NCBI GenBank assembly: GCA_048173955.1
Contig: DBEYOB010000160.1
Coordinates: forward strand, 1 to 22,697
Reading direction: 5' to 3'
Length of the DNA stretch: 22,697 bases
Source of the DNA: CAZUFB01 sp048173955
GTDB taxonomy: Bacteria > Actinomycetota > Coriobacteriia > Coriobacteriales > UMGS124
The position numbers and the translations under genes are program-made. This document shows, one piece after another, positions 14,033-21,525 of this stretch; position 1 is the first letter of the stretch, and the number at the start of each line of letters is the position of its first letter. The notes beneath the pieces were generated by a model. It worked only from the letters and a program-made list of their open reading frames with translations. It was not told the origin of the DNA and did no database searches.

Positions 14033-16012
14033 GTGCCCCATCCTGCCTATCCGCACATCTTCGAGCCCCTCGAAGTGGGCGGGGTCGTCTTCAAGAACCG
14101 CGTGTTCTGCGCCCCCTCGATGGCGCACATGGTGCAGAACAACGCGCCCACCTATCCCGAGGAGCCGTTCGTCGCGACCTACCTCGAAAAGGCGAAAGGG
14201 GGCGTCGCCCAGGTCAACTGCGGGGGCCAGCAGGTCAACGACCCGGGGCGCAACCCAATCCACTCGAACCTCGACATCGCCGACCCCACCGGGTGGCGCA
14301 ACTTCATCCACATGACCGACGACATCCACGCCTGCGACGCGCGCTGTTCCTACGAGCTCCTCCACTTCGGTTCGGAGGGCGAGTTCACCGAGGAGGCGCG
14401 CCGCGGGACGATCTACGGCTGCTCGGACTTCGTGCGCGTGGACGGCGTGCACTTCCGCGAGATGCCTTACGAGGAGATGGACCGGCTCGCCGACCGCTAC
14501 GCCGACCTTGCCGAATGCGTCGCCTTCTGCGGTTTCGACACGCTGCTCATCCACGGCGGCCACGGCACGCTGCTGCAGGAGTTCGTCTCGCCGCGCTCCA
14601 ACCGCCGCACCGACGAGTTCGGCGGCAGCATGGAGAACCGGGCGCGCTTCCCGCTCATGGTGCTCGACCGCATCCGCGCCCGTGTGGGACGCGACCTGCT
14701 GATCGAGTACCGCATCTCGGGCTCGGAGTGCGTGCCCGGCGGTCTCGAGGTCGCTGACTGCATCGAGTTCCTCAAGCTGGTCCAGGACCGCATCGACATC
14801 GCCCACATCTCCGCCGGCGTCGTGCGCATGCCGCGCCTGCGGGCGGTCACGCACCCGACCGGCTTCCTCCCCGAGGCCGCCAACGCCCATCTGGCAAAGG
14901 CGGTCAAGGCGTGCCCCGACATCCGCGTGCCGGTCCTGACGGTGGGGGCGTTCCAGCGGCCCGAGGCGATCGAGCGGGTCCTGGCGGCCGGCGAGGCCGA
15001 CATCGTCGCGATGGCGCGCGGCACCATCGCCGACCCGGCGACGGTCGCCAAGGCGCGCGAGGGGCGCCCGCAGGACATCGTGCCCTGCATCAAGTGCTTC
15101 CGGTGCCTCGACGAGTTCAAGACGACGCACCGCTACAGCTGCTCCGTCAACCCGCTCGCCGGGCGTGAGACGCGCGTCGGCATGCTCGAGCCGCGCTCGT
15201 ACCGCAGGATGGCCGTCGCGGTGGTGGGCGGCGGACCTGCGGGCATGGAGGCCGCCCTGCGCGCGGCGGCCCGCGGGCACACGGTGACGCTGTTCGAGCG
15301 CGAGGCCGAGCTGGGCGGCCGGCTCAACGAGGCGTGCGCGATGCCGTTCAAATACGACCTCGCCCGCTACCGCGACTACCTGGTCGAGCATGTGAAGGCC
15401 GACGACGCGATCGCGGTGCACCTGGGCGTGGTGGCCACGCCCGAGCTGGTCGCGTCCTACGGGTTCGACGCGGTGCTCGCGGCCGTCGGGGCCGAGGAGG
15501 TCATCCCCGGCATCGAGGGAATCGACCACGCCAACGTGCTCCTCGCGGGCGACGCCCTGCTCACGCCGGGTTGCGTGGGGGAGCACGTTGCGATAATCGG
15601 CGGCGGCGAGGTCGGCTGCGAGGTCGCCGTGCACCTCGCCATGGAGGGCCGAAGCGTCACCGTGCTCGAGATGGGCCCCGAGCTTGCCCCCGCCGCCATG
15701 CGGACCTACCGCGAGGAGCTGCTCGGTCAGGTCGCCGACCGGTGCGCGACCGTGCTGCGGGCGGAGGTTCAGGGCGTGGGCGAGGAGGGGGTCCGCTACC
15801 GCGACGCCGCGGGCGGGGAGCACGTGCTCGAGGCGGACACGGTCGTGCTGGCGTGCGGCATGCGGGCACGCTCCGGCGCCGCCGAGCGCTTCAGGGGCTG
15901 CGCCGGCGAGTTCCGCCGCCTCGGCGACTGCGCGCGCGTGGGCCACGTCGGCACGGCTGCGCGCGACGCCTTCGACGCAGCCCTCACGCTGGGACGCCTG
16001 CCCGGCGCGTGA
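14033..16012 (+). CDS. OYE/FadH-type FMN, Fe-S and FAD-dependent reductase
   Basis: 659 residues in the three-part layout of 2,4-dienoyl-CoA reductase, BaiCD/BaiH and daidzein reductase. Residues 1-340 are an OYE-type barrel binding FMN, with active-site H174 and H177 in HGGHG and the SPRSNRRTDEFGGS segment. Cys352, 355, 358 and 370 bind a [4Fe-4S] cluster; the third spacing is shorter than FadH's CxxCxxxC. After that come an FAD fold (GGGPAG at 399-404) and an NAD(P) fold (GGGEVG at 523-528). Such enzymes reduce C=C bonds next to a carbonyl, or run in reverse. The GTG start is set by GAGGAGG (14021-14027) five bases upstream. The divergent DASS transporter suggests a carboxylate substrate, which is inference. 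The family is secure; the substrate is unknown. Confidence 0.9.
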   Translation: MPHPAYPHIFEPLEVGGVVFKNRVFCAPSMAHMVQNNAPTYPEEPFVATYLEKAKGGVAQVNCGGQQVNDPGRNPIHSNLDIADPTGWRNFIHMTDDIHACDARCSYELLHFGSEGEFTEEARRGTIYGCSDFVRVDGVHFREMPYEEMDRLADRYADLAECVAFCGFDTLLIHGGHGTLLQEFVSPRSNRRTDEFGGSMENRARFPLMVLDRIRARVGRDLLIEYRISGSECVPGGLEVADCIEFLKLVQDRIDIAHISAGVVRMPRLRAVTHPTGFLPEAANAHLAKAVKACPDIRVPVLTVGAFQRPEAIERVLAAGEADIVAMARGTIADPATVAKAREGRPQDIVPCIKCFRCLDEFKTTHRYSCSVNPLAGRETRVGMLEPRSYRRMAVAVVGGGPAGMEAALRAAARGHTVTLFEREAELGGRLNEACAMPFKYDLARYRDYLVEHVKADDAIAVHLGVVATPELVASYGFDAVLAAVGAEEVIPGIEGIDHANVLLAGDALLTPGCVGEHVAIIGGGEVGCEVAVHLAMEGRSVTVLEMGPELAPAAMRTYREELLGQVADRCATVLRAEVQGVGEEGVRYRDAAGGEHVLEADTVVLACGMRARSGAAERFRGCAGEFRRLGDCARVGHVGTAARDAFDAALTLGRLPGA

Positions 16013-16158
16013 GGCCCGGCGCCCGACGTCTTTCGCTCCTTCTCGGCTGCAGTTCGCGCGCGGGCGCGCCGCACCGCGCCTGCGCGCGATAGAATGCGTG
16101 CGCCCATGCACGCGGCCGCGAGCCCGACTCGCCGGCAGACATCCGAGGAGCATGCCCC

Positions 16159-17849
16159 ATGAGTTCGAAGACCTTTCCCGCCGACATGTCCGGCCTCGAC
16201 GGAAGCCTTGAGTTCGTCCGACAGCAGCTCAAGGCGATGGGCGTCGGCAAGAAGGAGGTCGCCTCGGCGATGCTCGCCACCGATGAGTCTCTGATCGGCC
16301 TCATCGGGCATGCGGGCGCCGCATCGGGCAGCGGGGCGGGGGCCTCGTCGGCACCCACCGTGTCGGTGTCGGTCTCGAAATGGCTGGGCAACGTCTCCAT
16401 CAGGCTCTCGGCGCGCGGGGAGCGCTTCGACCTGACCGTCGACACCCTTTCGGCCTGCGGCTCGCCCTCGACGACGCCGGGTTCGACGCCGAGGCCGCCA
16501 TCCGCAACACGATCCTGCGCTCGTTCGGCGACAAGCTCCAGTACAAATGCCGCGGCGGCGTCAACACGGTGCGCATTCTCGTCAAGAAATCTGAGCGCAA
16601 GCAGCTCTACCTGACGCTCGGCGCCCTGCTTCTCGCCATCGTCTTAGGCTTCCTCTTCAAGCTGGTGCTCCCCCTCGACGTCCAGGCGGGGCTGGACGGC
16701 TACGTGCTGACGCCCGTCAAGACCATGTTCCTCAACGCCCTCAAGATGGTCGTGGCGCCGGTCGTGTTCTTCTCGATCGTGTCGTGCGTGTCGCAGTTCG
16801 GCAACTTCTCCGAGTTCGGCAAGATGGGTGCCAAGACGCTGGGCTTCTACATGACGACCACGTTCATCGCGATCCTGGTGGGCGGCAGCATCTTCGCGCT
16901 GCTCCACCCCGGCGACCCCTCGCTCATGGCGTCGGTCCAGGGCGGCGCGGGGGAGTCTGCGGCCGCGGTCGACGGGTCGGGCGCGAGCGTCTCGATCCTC
17001 GACACCATCGTGGACATCGTCCCCGCGAACTTCATCCAGCCGCTCCTCGACTCGAACATGATGCAGATCATCTTCATCGCCGTACTGTGCGGCGTCGCGG
17101 TGGGGGCGATCGGCAGCTATTCGGAGCCGCTCAGGAACTTCTTCGAGGCGTGCAACACCCTGTTCCTCAAGGTGACCACCATCATCGTCGCCGTCATCCC
17201 CCTCGCGGTGTTCTGCTCCATGACCTCGCTGGTCATGACCACGGGCGTCGGGACCCTCACGGCGCTTCTGAGCCTGGTGGGGACGTTCGTGCTCGGCCTC
17301 GCCTGCATGATCGCCCTCTACTGCCTCATCCTGACGCTCGTCGGCCGGCTGAACCCCCTCACGTTCCTCAGGAAGTACGCGTCCACGATGCTCACGTGCT
17401 TCACGCTGAGCTCGAGCAGCGCGTCGATGCCCTTCAACCTGAGGGCGTGCCAGGACACGCTGGGCGTCTCGCCCAAGGTGTGCTCGTTCTCGATCCCCCT
17501 CGGTGCGACGGTCAACATGGACGGCACCTGCATCTACCTTGCCGTCGCGAGCCTCTTTTTGGCCCGCGTGTACGGCATCGAGCTGGGCGGCGCCGACCTG
17601 TTCATGATGTTCTTCTCGATCTTCCTGCTCTCGGTGGGCGCTCCCGGCATCCCCGGCTCGGCGCTGGTGTGCCTGTCGGTCCTGCTCGTCCAGGTCGGCA
17701 TCCCCGTCGAGGCCGTGAGCCTCATCATGGGCATCGACCCGTTCTTCAGCATGCTGCGCGCGATGTCGAACTGCACCGGCGACGTGGTGGCTTCGGTCGT
17801 GGTCGCGAAGAGCGAGAAGATGTTCGACGCCGAGGTGTACAACGCGTAG
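16159..17849 (+). pseudogene. Sodium:dicarboxylate symporter (DAACS) with HATPase-like N-terminal domain, frameshifted
   Basis: Two frames together make one protein. The first (from ATG 16159, GGAG at 16147-16150) is sensible through VDTL at about 16449. The second takes over one base back and runs to 17849. Adding one base in the CCCTTT run at 16445-16450 restores VDTLFGLRLALDD and a 563-residue protein. Residues 1-145 resemble an RsbW-like HATPase with a degenerate N-box (ATDESLIGLIGHA). The rest is a complete DAACS transporter with the serine-rich SSSSASMP hairpin, NMDGTCIY, and a late NCTGDVV motif, which bind sodium and the dicarboxylate or amino acid. The same fusion occurs in other gut anaerobes (recalled). 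It may be a true pseudogene, a sequencing error, or recoding; no canonical slippery heptamer is in the right frame. Confidence 0.8.
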
Positions 17850-17918
17850 CCGGCGCGGTGCGGCGCGTGTTTTGCTATCATGGTCAGCCGTACGTCCGCG
17901 TCGCCGAGGAGGGTTCCC

Positions 17919-18329
17919 ATGACAGGCATCGAGACCGTGCTGCAGTACCTTCAGGCCGTGCCGGCCTGGTATCTGGCCACCAGCGTCGACGGGCAGCCGC
18001 ATGTCCGGCCGTTCAGCTACGCCGCCCTGCAGGACGGCAAGATATGGTTCGTGACCGCCACCACCAAGGACGTCTGGGAGGAGCTGCTGCAGAACCAGCG
18101 CTTCGAGGCGACGTCGTGGTGGCCGGGGCACGGCTGGCTCATCCTGCGCGGCAAGGCGGGCCTCAAGGACGAGGTGAACGACGAGATCCGCCAGGCGGGC
18201 TTCGACCATCTGACCGATTTGGGGGAGGACTACGACGGCCCCAACGACCCCACGCTCGTGTTCTTCTCGGTCGAGGAGCCCCAGGCGTGGATCTGCGACC
18301 ACAAGGAGTGGAAGCCGGTCGAGCTGTAG
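17919..18329 (+). CDS. Pyridoxamine 5'-phosphate oxidase-family (FMN split-barrel) protein
   Basis: 136 residues. The start at 17919 is chosen over the longer frame from 17880 because GAGGAGGG (17906-17913) sits directly upstream and the family's N-terminus begins here. The early segment WYLATSVDGQPHVRPF and the following IWFVTATTKDVWEEL are typical of small PNPOx-like split-barrel proteins, which bind FMN or F420 as dimers and act as flavin reductases or as poorly defined oxidoreductases. True pyridoxamine phosphate oxidase activity is unlikely given the short length and the anaerobic setting. It lies 69 bases after the symporter, with a TATCAT -10-like box at 17876-17881, so it may have its own promoter. 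The specific role is unknown. Confidence 0.8.
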   Translation: MTGIETVLQYLQAVPAWYLATSVDGQPHVRPFSYAALQDGKIWFVTATTKDVWEELLQNQRFEATSWWPGHGWLILRGKAGLKDEVNDEIRQAGFDHLTDLGEDYDGPNDPTLVFFSVEEPQAWICDHKEWKPVEL

Positions 18330-18383
18330 GCCGCACCGGCATGCCGCCCTCGGGCGGCGCCCGGTCGCTCGCGCCCGACGGAA

Positions 18384-18431
18384 AAGGGCCCCGCACCCCG
18401 TGCGCTCGGCGCCTGGGGGTGCGGGGCCCTT
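18384..18431. terminator. Bidirectional rho-independent terminator
   Basis: A perfect 16-bp stem: AAGGGCCCCGCACCCC (18384-18399) pairs with 18416-18431 across a 16-base loop. The plus strand continues TCTGT after the terminal TT, and the minus strand reads TTTTCC. It separates two convergent genes and would end transcription from both. Confidence 0.88.
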
Positions 18432-18467
18432 CTGTACCCGTCGGGTCTGCCGCCGCGGAGGCTGGCC

Positions 18468-19892
18468 CTATTCCTCGCCCGTCCAGCAGTAGGTGCACAC
18501 CTTGCTGCGGTCGAGGCCGATTGCCTCGAGCAGGCCGTCGATCGACTGGTAGCTGAGCGAGTCGAAGCCCATCTCCTCGCAGATCGACTTCAGCAGGCAT
18601 CCGCCGCGCTCGGTGGTGCCGTCGGCGTACTCGGCCAGGTGCTGCTGCCCTTCGTCGCCCTCGAGCCGCTGCACGACGCGGCGTGCGAGCAGCTCCATGT
18701 CCGACTTGCTGCTCGAGAAGCTCAAGTACTTGCAGCCGAACATGATGGGCGGGCAGGCCGAGCGCATGTGGACCTCGCTGGCGCCCGACTCGTACAGGAA
18801 GTCGACCGTCTCGCGCAGCTGCGTGCCGCGCACGATGGAGTCGTCGACGAACAGGAGCTTCTTGCCGTCGATGAGCTCGGGCACGGGCACCTGCTTCATC
18901 TTCGCGACGCGGTTGCGCACCTCCTGGTTGCTCGGCATGAACGAGCGGGGCCAGGTCGGGGTGTATTTGATGAACGGGCGCGCGAAGGGGATGCCGCACT
19001 CGTTGGCGTAGCCGATGGCGTGGGGCACGCCCGAGTCGGGCACGCCGGCAACGTAGTCGACCTCGGGGAGCCTGCCGCGCGCCGCCTCGTCGCGGGCCAT
19101 GATGTGGCCGTTGCGGTAGCGCATGACCTCGACGTTGACGCCCTCGTAGTTCGAGTTGGGGTAGCCGTAGTACGTCCATAGAAACGCGCAGATGCGCATC
19201 TTGTCGCCCGCCGGGGAGAGCGTCTCGACGCCGTCGGGGGTGATGCGCGCGATCTCGCCGGGGCCGAGCTCGTACTCGTCGCGGTACCCGAGCTTGGAGT
19301 AGGCGAACGACTCGAACGACACGCAGCGGCCCGCATCGTCGCGGCCCACGAGCACCGGCAGGCGCCCCAGCGCGTCACGCGCCGCGATGATCGCGCCGTC
19401 GCGCGTCATGATGAGCAGCGTGAGCGAGCCGTCGATCTTCTCCTGGGCGTGCTTGATGCCCGACACGAAGTCGTCGCACTGGTTGATGAGGGCGGCCACG
19501 AGCTCGGTCATGTTCACCGCCCCCGAGCTCATCGCGGTGAACTGGCTCGCATGGTCGGAGAAGTACTCCTCGACGAGCTGCTCGGCGTTGTTGATCGCGC
19601 CGATGGTCGTGATGGCGAACACGCCCAGGTGGGAGCGCATGAGCAGCGGTTGGGGGTCGGCGTCGCTGATGCAGCCGATGGCGCTCGTGCCGTGGAAGTG
19701 GTCGAGCTCGTTCTCGAAGCGCGTGCGGAACGGCGCGTTCTCGATGGAGTGGATCTGGCGCTGGAACCCGGCAGCCTGGTCGAGAACGACCATGCCGGCG
19801 CGCCTCGTCCCCAAATGGGAGTGGTAGTCGACGCCGAAGAACACGTCGAGCACCACGTCGCGCTGAGATGTCGCACCGAAGAAACCGCCCAT
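18468..19892 (-). CDS. purF: PurF-like amidophosphoribosyltransferase lacking the glutaminase cysteine
   Basis: 474 residues. PurF makes phosphoribosylamine from PRPP and glutamine in the first step of purine synthesis. The C-terminal half carries the PRPP loop LLFVDDSIVRGTQL (346-359). Cysteines 235, 387, 466 and 469 match the four [4Fe-4S] ligands of Bacillus-type PurF. The N-terminal domain keeps the fold length but begins MGGFFG, where active enzymes have Cys after Met; the usual HRGQDSAG, GHVRYST and HNGN motifs are also altered. Glutamine hydrolysis is therefore unlikely; use of free ammonia, a partner glutaminase, or another role is possible. The start at 19892 (GGAAAGG upstream) is preferred over 19922, which has no ribosome site. 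No purine operon surrounds it. The family is firm, the activity open. Confidence 0.85.
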   Translation of the reverse strand: MGGFFGATSQRDVVLDVFFGVDYHSHLGTRRAGMVVLDQAAGFQRQIHSIENAPFRTRFENELDHFHGTSAIGCISDADPQPLLMRSHLGVFAITTIGAINNAEQLVEEYFSDHASQFTAMSSGAVNMTELVAALINQCDDFVSGIKHAQEKIDGSLTLLIMTRDGAIIAARDALGRLPVLVGRDDAGRCVSFESFAYSKLGYRDEYELGPGEIARITPDGVETLSPAGDKMRICAFLWTYYGYPNSNYEGVNVEVMRYRNGHIMARDEAARGRLPEVDYVAGVPDSGVPHAIGYANECGIPFARPFIKYTPTWPRSFMPSNQEVRNRVAKMKQVPVPELIDGKKLLFVDDSIVRGTQLRETVDFLYESGASEVHMRSACPPIMFGCKYLSFSSSKSDMELLARRVVQRLEGDEGQQHLAEYADGTTERGGCLLKSICEEMGFDSLSYQSIDGLLEAIGLDRSKVCTYCWTGEE

Positions 19893-19949
19893 AGACCGCG
19901 CCTTTCCGCCCGGCGGCCCCATGCGCGCATGGCCGGCCGCAACCGATGT

Positions 19950-19980
19950 AACCCCTCCAGTATACGCGCTCGGAGGGGTT
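19950..19980. promoter_or_regulatory. Inverted repeat over the probable purF -10
   Basis: AACCCCTCC (19950-19958) and GGAGGGGTT (19972-19980) are exact complements. The 13-base spacer contains TATACT on the minus strand (19964-19959), a good -10 for purF about 65 bases upstream of its ATG. The repeat could be a repressor operator. No T run follows on the minus strand; it is not a clear terminator. Confidence 0.42.
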
Positions 19981-20038
19981 CGGACGACGTGCGTCGGGAA
20001 ACGACGTTCCCTCCACGGACGTGCGGCGCGCCGGGTTG

Positions 20039-20072
20039 CGGCCGCCGCGGGGCGCGTGCGCCGCGGCGGCCG
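20039..20072. terminator. GC-rich hairpin after the D-Ala ligase
   Basis: CGGCCGCCGCGG (20039-20050) pairs exactly with 20061-20072 across a 10-base loop, just downstream of the ligase stop at 20094 on the minus strand. There is no T run, so it would be a poor intrinsic terminator and may instead protect the 3' end. Confidence 0.4.
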
Positions 20073-20093
20073 GTCCGAACCTGCCGCTTCGGG

Positions 20094-21206
20094 CTAGAAG
20101 CGGGCGAGCGCGAGCTCGATCACGCGGTCGAGCACCTCGCCGACGTCGTGGCCCGCGGCGCGCATCATGGCGGGGAAGCGGCTGTAGTAGGTCATGCCGG
20201 GGAAGGTGTTGACCTCGTTGAACACGAGCTCGCCCTCGGGGGTCAGGAACATGTCGACGCGCGCGAGGCCCTCGCAGCCCAGCGCGGCGTAGATGCGCTT
20301 GCCCGTCCGCTGGACGTAGGCGACCGTCTCGGCGGGGAGGTCGGCCGGGCAGACGATGGTCGAGTTCTCCTGGTTCTTGCCGGGGTTCGCCTCCTGGTGG
20401 ATGCGGAAGAGGCCGTTCTGAACGGTGATTTGGTCGGGAAGCCCGACGACGAGCGCGTCGGGGTCGCCCGCCGGTCCCATGACCGCGCAGCCGACCTCGG
20501 TGCCCGAGATCGCCTCCTCGAAGCAGACCTTGGCGTCGTAGCTGCGGGCGAGCGCGACCGCCTCGGCGAGCTGGCCGGCGTCCTCCGCCTTGCTCACGCC
20601 GAAGGACGAACCGCCGTTGGCGGGCTTCACGAACAGCGGGTAGCCCAGCTCTTCGGCGATGGCCGCCACGTCCTCGTCGCGGATCGTGCCGACGAGGGTG
20701 CGGCAGCGCGGGCAGCGCACGCCCGCGTCGGTCACGATGCCGTAGGTCGCCGCCTTGTCCATGCCGAGCGCCGAGGCGAGGATGCCGCACCCGACGTAGG
20801 GGATGCCGGCGAGCTCGAACAGCCCCTGGACGGAGCCGTCCTCGCCGCCGCGCCCGTGCAGAACGGGGATGCAGACGTCGACGCGCGTCGAGGTCCAGGT
20901 GCCGTCGCCCGCGAGCTCGACGATGCCGTGGACGCCGCGGTCGGGGGAGACGGCCGCCGGCACGCAGTCGCCCTCCTCCCACGTGCCGTCGAAGATGCAG
21001 CCGGTCTCGCCGCGGAAGCGCAGCCAGCGGCCGTCCTTGGTGATGCCCAGGGCGACGACGTCGTAGCGGTCGGGGTCGAGCGCCTTGAGCACGGTGTCGG
21101 CGGACTTTTGCGAGACGTCGTGCTCGCTCGAGACGCCGCCGAACAGGACGCATACGGTGAGCCGCCCGGTCGGGCTGCCCTGGGGTGCGGGAGTGCTGCC
21201 AGCCAT
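20094..21206 (-). CDS. D-alanine ligase of VanA/VanB type (D-Ala-D-Lac signature)
   Basis: 370 residues, ATP-grasp. It joins D-Ala to a second D-residue for peptidoglycan. FGGVSSEHDVS (22-32), HGRGGEDG (117-124) and NEVNTFPG (330-337) are ligase hallmarks. The omega-loop reads FRIHQEANPGK (267-277) with His270. VanA and VanB have FRIHQE followed by PEKGSEN, where this histidine favours D-lactate over D-alanine; ordinary Ddl and VanG have a Tyr-containing loop instead. The whole protein aligns better with VanA than with Ddl by eye, including the GLFELAGIP and CEGLARVDMF stretches. No vanH, vanX, vanR or vanS is near. It may be the normal wall ligase of this lineage. GGAGG lies five bases upstream of the ATG. 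Ligase call is firm; the D-Lac preference is inferred. Confidence 0.88.
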   Translation of the reverse strand: MAGSTPAPQGSPTGRLTVCVLFGGVSSEHDVSQKSADTVLKALDPDRYDVVALGITKDGRWLRFRGETGCIFDGTWEEGDCVPAAVSPDRGVHGIVELAGDGTWTSTRVDVCIPVLHGRGGEDGSVQGLFELAGIPYVGCGILASALGMDKAATYGIVTDAGVRCPRCRTLVGTIRDEDVAAIAEELGYPLFVKPANGGSSFGVSKAEDAGQLAEAVALARSYDAKVCFEEAISGTEVGCAVMGPAGDPDALVVGLPDQITVQNGLFRIHQEANPGKNQENSTIVCPADLPAETVAYVQRTGKRIYAALGCEGLARVDMFLTPEGELVFNEVNTFPGMTYYSRFPAMMRAAGHDVGEVLDRVIELALARF

Positions 21207-21439
21207 GTGTTCCTCCTCGATGAAAATGCGCCGCGGACGGCGCGCTTCGTGGCGTTGTGGGCGCCGGGCGTGCCCGGCGGATGGGTGCGGCGGCCATCGT
21301 ATACCGTGCGGGGGTTCCCGTTCCTTACGGGCGCCTTACGGTTCGGTCAAACGGGCGCGCCTCCCTGCGCGCGGCCCGCCGGCCTCCGCGCCTCATTCGT
21401 ATCTTCGCACGTTTCAAGAGGTCATCGGTCGAAAGACTG

Positions 21440-21452
21440 GGGTATCATACCC
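21440..21452 (+). promoter_or_regulatory. Palindrome over a candidate -10 of the S-subunit-like gene
   Basis: GGGTATcATACCC is a perfect palindrome containing TATCAT (21443-21448), a plausible -10 about 75 bases upstream of the ATG. No clear -35 was seen. Confidence 0.35.
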
Positions 21453-21468
21453 GCGTTGACCATGAGAC

Positions 21469-21497
21469 CCCCGCCCGCCCGTCTCGCGCGGGCGGGG
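21469..21497 (+). other. Hairpin in the leader of the S-subunit-like gene
   Basis: CCCCGCCCG (21469-21477) pairs exactly with CGGGCGGGG (21489-21497), 28 bases before the ATG. GCGTTTTGCG follows, so it could act as a leader attenuator or a structured 5' end. Confidence 0.4.
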
Positions 21498-21525
21498 ATG
21501 AGCGTTTTGCGGGGTGATGTGCACG

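Larger units (their letters stand above)
21207..21525. other. Divergent intergenic region between the D-Ala ligase and the S-subunit-like gene
   Basis: About 319 bases with no gene. It holds a CGTATACCG box near 21299-21306 that may be part of the ligase promoter (minus), a 13-bp palindrome (21440-21452), and a 9-bp-stem hairpin (21469-21497). Confidence 0.6.

Noticed and set aside
13856..16153. Upstream extension of the DASS transporter frame on the minus strand
   Set aside because: Antisense to the reductase; the ATG at 13855 with AAGGAGG is the real start.
16443..16452. Programmed -1 frameshift
   Set aside because: The break occurs next to CCCTTT, but no canonical X-XXY-YYZ heptamer is in the required frame and no strong downstream stem was evident; kept only as a remote alternative.
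16644..18556. Long open frames on both strands over the symporter
   Set aside because: Shadows of the transporter's codon pattern.
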